From positions 2,232,001-2,296,000 of the forward strand of contig NZ_CP139145.1 in NCBI RefSeq assembly GCF_034048115.1: DNA of 64,000 bases, in the 5' to 3' direction. The stretch comes from Pseudarthrobacter sp. IC2-21 (lineage in GTDB: Bacteria; Actinomycetota; Actinomycetes; Actinomycetales; Micrococcaceae). Below, piece by piece: positions 61,909-64,000 of this stretch (the stretch's first letter is position 1; every line of letters begins with the position of its first letter). The translations under genes and the position numbers were made by a program. Below the pieces are notes generated by a model. The model did no database searches and was not told where the DNA came from. It was given only the letters and a program-made list of their open reading frames with translations.

Positions 61909-64000
61909 GAAGCGGATTTCTCTGCGGCCGCGATCACCGGGACGGTTTTGAGGAAAGTGTCCGGGTTGAGCGAAATCGAATCGATGCCGGCCCTCACCAG
62001 GAACTCCGCGAAATCGGCGTGGTTGCTCGGACCCTGCCCGCAGATCCCCACCTTGATACCGGCCGCGTGAGCCCGGTCGATGACCTGGCCGATCATCGAT
62101 GTCACGGCTTCGTCCCTCTCATCGAACAGTCCCGCCAGCTGCTCTGAGTCCCGGTCCACCCCGAGGACAAGCTGGGTCAGGTCATTGGATCCGATGGAGA
62201 AACCGTCAAAGAGGCCGGCGAACTCCGAGGCAAGGATGACGTTGGAGGGAATCTCGCACATCATGTACACCTTCAGGCCTTGCTCGCCGCGGACCAGGCC
62301 GTTTGCCGCCATCTCCTTGATCACCAGGCCGGCCTCGTGGGGTGTCCGGCAGAACGGGACCATAATGATGACGTTCGTAAACCCGAGGTCCTCCCGCACC
62401 CGCTTCAGCGCGCGGCACTCCAGGGCGAACCCTTCGCGGTAGCGCTCGTTGTAGTAGCGCGAGGCCCCGCGAAAGCCCAGCATAGGGTTCTCCTCGGCAA
62501 CTTCGAAGGAGCCGCCGCCAATCAGGTGGCCGTACTCGTTGCTCTTGAAGTCGCTGAGCCTGACAATCACCGGGTTCGGGTGATAGGGCGCGGCAATTTT
62601 TCCGATGCCCGTTGCCAGCACATCAACGAAGTACTCCTGCAGGTCCGGATAGCCGTGCGTGATCTCCCTGATGCGCCCGGCCTCGCCGGGATCCCGTACC
62701 CGTTCCGGGTGGACCAGGGCCATGGGATGGATCCGGATGAGGTTACTGATGATAAATTCCATCCTCGCCAAGCCCACGCCCGCCGCCGGCAGGCGCCACC
62801 ATTGGAAGGCGGCTGAGGGACTGGCGATGTTGACCATCACAGCAGTCCGCGTCTCCGGCAGCGCCCCCAGGTCAACCTGCTCCACGTCGAACGCCAGGGT
62901 GCCGGCGTAGACCTGCCCATCCTCTCCCCCGGCGCAGGAAAGCGTGATGGGTTGGCCGTTCTCGAGCACCGAGGTGCCGTTCCCGGTGCCGACGACGGCG
63001 GGGACACCCAGTTCCCTGCTGACGATGGCGGCGTGGCTGGTGGGGCCGCCGTGGTCAGTAACAATGCCGGCGGCCCGCTGCATGATGGGAACCCAGTCAG
63101 GGTCGGTCATGCGGGTGACCAGGATGGAGCCGTCCCGGAAATCATCGATGTCTTTGGCGTCCCGCACCACGCAGGCGAGGCCGTGCGCGATCGATCCGCC
63201 GATCGCCGCGCCTTCCGCCAGCAGCCGCCCCGACTCGCGAAGGTGGTAGACGCTGAACACTGAGCCGCTGCGCCTCGCCTGGACAGTTTCGGGCCGGGCC
63301 TGGACCATAAACAGTTCCCCGGTGGCGCCGTCCTTGGCCCACTCCATGTCCATCGGACGGCCGTAGTGGTCCTCCACCGCCACAGCCCAGCGGGCCAGCC
63401 GCACCGTCTCGGCATCGGTCAGGACGAAGGACCGGCGTTCCTGGTCCGAGGTATCCACCGTCCTGGTCCGCGCATGGCCGCCGCGGCTGTAGACCATCTT
63501 GCGTTCCTTGGCTCCCATGGTCTTTTCGATGATCGGCGTCAGTTCCGGATCAGCCAGCAACGGCTTGAACACCTGGTACTTGTCCGGATTGATGCTTCCC
63601 TGAACCACTGTTTCGCCCAGTCCCCACGCAGCACTGATCAGGACACTGCGGGGGAACCCGGACTCTGTGTCGATCGAAAACATCACCCCGGACGCGCCAA
63701 TGTCTGAGCGCACCATCCGCTGCACCCCGACGGACAGTGCCACCTCCAGGTGGTCGAACCCCTTGATTTCCCGGTACGAGATGGCCCGGTCAGTAAACAG
63801 GGAGGCGTAGCAGCGCCTGCAGGCTTCCAGGAGCTCCCGTTCCCCGGAAATGTTCAGGAATGTTTCCTGTTGGCCGGCGAAACTCGCGTCCGGAAGGTCC
63901 TCGGCGGTGGCGCTGCTGCGCACAGCCACCGACGCCCTGGCCTGGCCGGTGCGTTCGCACAGTGCCCTGTAGTGTTCCCGGATGGTGGCGGCGATGTCGG
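61905..64000 (-). CDS. ppsA: Phosphoenolpyruvate synthase (5' end outside window)
   Basis: PEP synthase converts pyruvate and ATP to PEP, AMP and Pi. About 698 residues are visible: part of the ATP-grasp PPDK_N domain (AVRSSATAEDLPDASFAGQQ), the phospho-His domain (DHGGPTSHAAIVSRELGVPA) and the complete C-terminal PEP/pyruvate barrel (ENPMLGFRGASRY, GSNDLTQLVLGVDRDS, GICGQGPSNH). Full length is usually near 790 aa. It overlaps pfkA by 4 bases (ATGA), so both are one operon whose promoter lies beyond the right edge. Confidence 0.93.
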   Translation of the reverse strand, partial: DIAATIREHYRALCERTGQARASVAVRSSATAEDLPDASFAGQQETFLNISGERELLEACRRCYASLFTDRAISYREIKGFDHLEVALSVGVQRMVRSDIGASGVMFSIDTESGFPRSVLISAAWGLGETVVQGSINPDKYQVFKPLLADPELTPIIEKTMGAKERKMVYSRGGHARTRTVDTSDQERRSFVLTDAETVRLARWAVAVEDHYGRPMDMEWAKDGATGELFMVQARPETVQARRSGSVFSVYHLRESGRLLAEGAAIGGSIAHGLACVVRDAKDIDDFRDGSILVTRMTDPDWVPIMQRAAGIVTDHGGPTSHAAIVSRELGVPAVVGTGNGTSVLENGQPITLSCAGGEDGQVYAGTLAFDVEQVDLGALPETRTAVMVNIASPSAAFQWWRLPAAGVGLARMEFIISNLIRIHPMALVHPERVRDPGEAGRIREITHGYPDLQEYFVDVLATGIGKIAAPYHPNPVIVRLSDFKSNEYGHLIGGGSFEVAEENPMLGFRGASRYYNERYREGFALECRALKRVREDLGFTNVIIMVPFCRTPHEAGLVIKEMAANGLVRGEQGLKVYMMCEIPSNVILASEFAGLFDGFSIGSNDLTQLVLGVDRDSEQLAGLFDERDEAVTSMIGQVIDRAHAAGIKVGICGQGPSNHADFAEFLVRAGIDSISLNPDTFLKTVPVIAAAEKSAS

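Overview
This window is a GC-rich actinobacterial chromosome segment. The gene content and protein style (MurT/GatD, mycoredoxin, class II chorismate mutase, actinobacterial PgsA, DnaE2 with a LexA-type box, short-spacer leaderless promoters) fit the family Micrococcaceae, closest to Arthrobacter or Pseudarthrobacter. I see no rRNA, tRNA, CRISPR array, insertion sequence or phage gene. The assignment is from recognition only, without a database search.

Layout. Positions 1-17.9 kb are mostly conserved housekeeping genes on the minus strand. Read in their own direction they are dnaE2 with its small DUF6504-type partner, then thrS, a HIT hydrolase, pgsA and pdxS, and after an interruption pdxT, yebC, ruvC, ruvA and ruvB. 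The interruption (3.8-9.4 kb) holds murT-gatD, a ferric-reductase-like flavoprotein and an M3 peptidase. Positions 18-34 kb are a mixed set of single genes: chorismate mutase, VOC, an HMCES-type peptidase, mycoredoxin, a lipoate ligase, SulP, two paralogous endonuclease/exonuclease/phosphatase proteins, Nudix, AlkD-like, TraR/DksA, two cell-wall enzymes (one behind a c-di-AMP riboswitch), RNase Z and flavohemoglobin.

Positions 35-64 kb look like one functional block and are the most interesting part. The block contains a sensor kinase (50641-52356) and a response regulator (49912-50589) that closely resemble the mycobacterial DosS/DosT-DosR (DevS/DevR) redox and hypoxia system. Around them lie five universal stress protein genes, three related PNPOx-fold flavoproteins, two zinc alcohol dehydrogenases, two P-type ATPases (one carrying a C-terminal hemerythrin-like domain), an Hsp20, phosphofructokinase overlapping PEP synthase, a second PEP-utilising enzyme, and an unknown membrane operon (DUF5671, VOC-GyrI fusion, TPM-like protein). 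Most longer promoter gaps in the block carry an imperfect palindrome of the form GGGxC-n-TTtG-xCCCTA, close to the known mycobacterial DosR box. I therefore infer a clustered dormancy- or hypoxia-type regulon.

Smaller points: an endonuclease/exonuclease gene that appears to start at ATA or CTG, a short leader ORF with a very strong Shine-Dalgarno in front of the unknown membrane operon, and several leaderless promoters with a -10 hexamer exactly 7 bases before the start codon.
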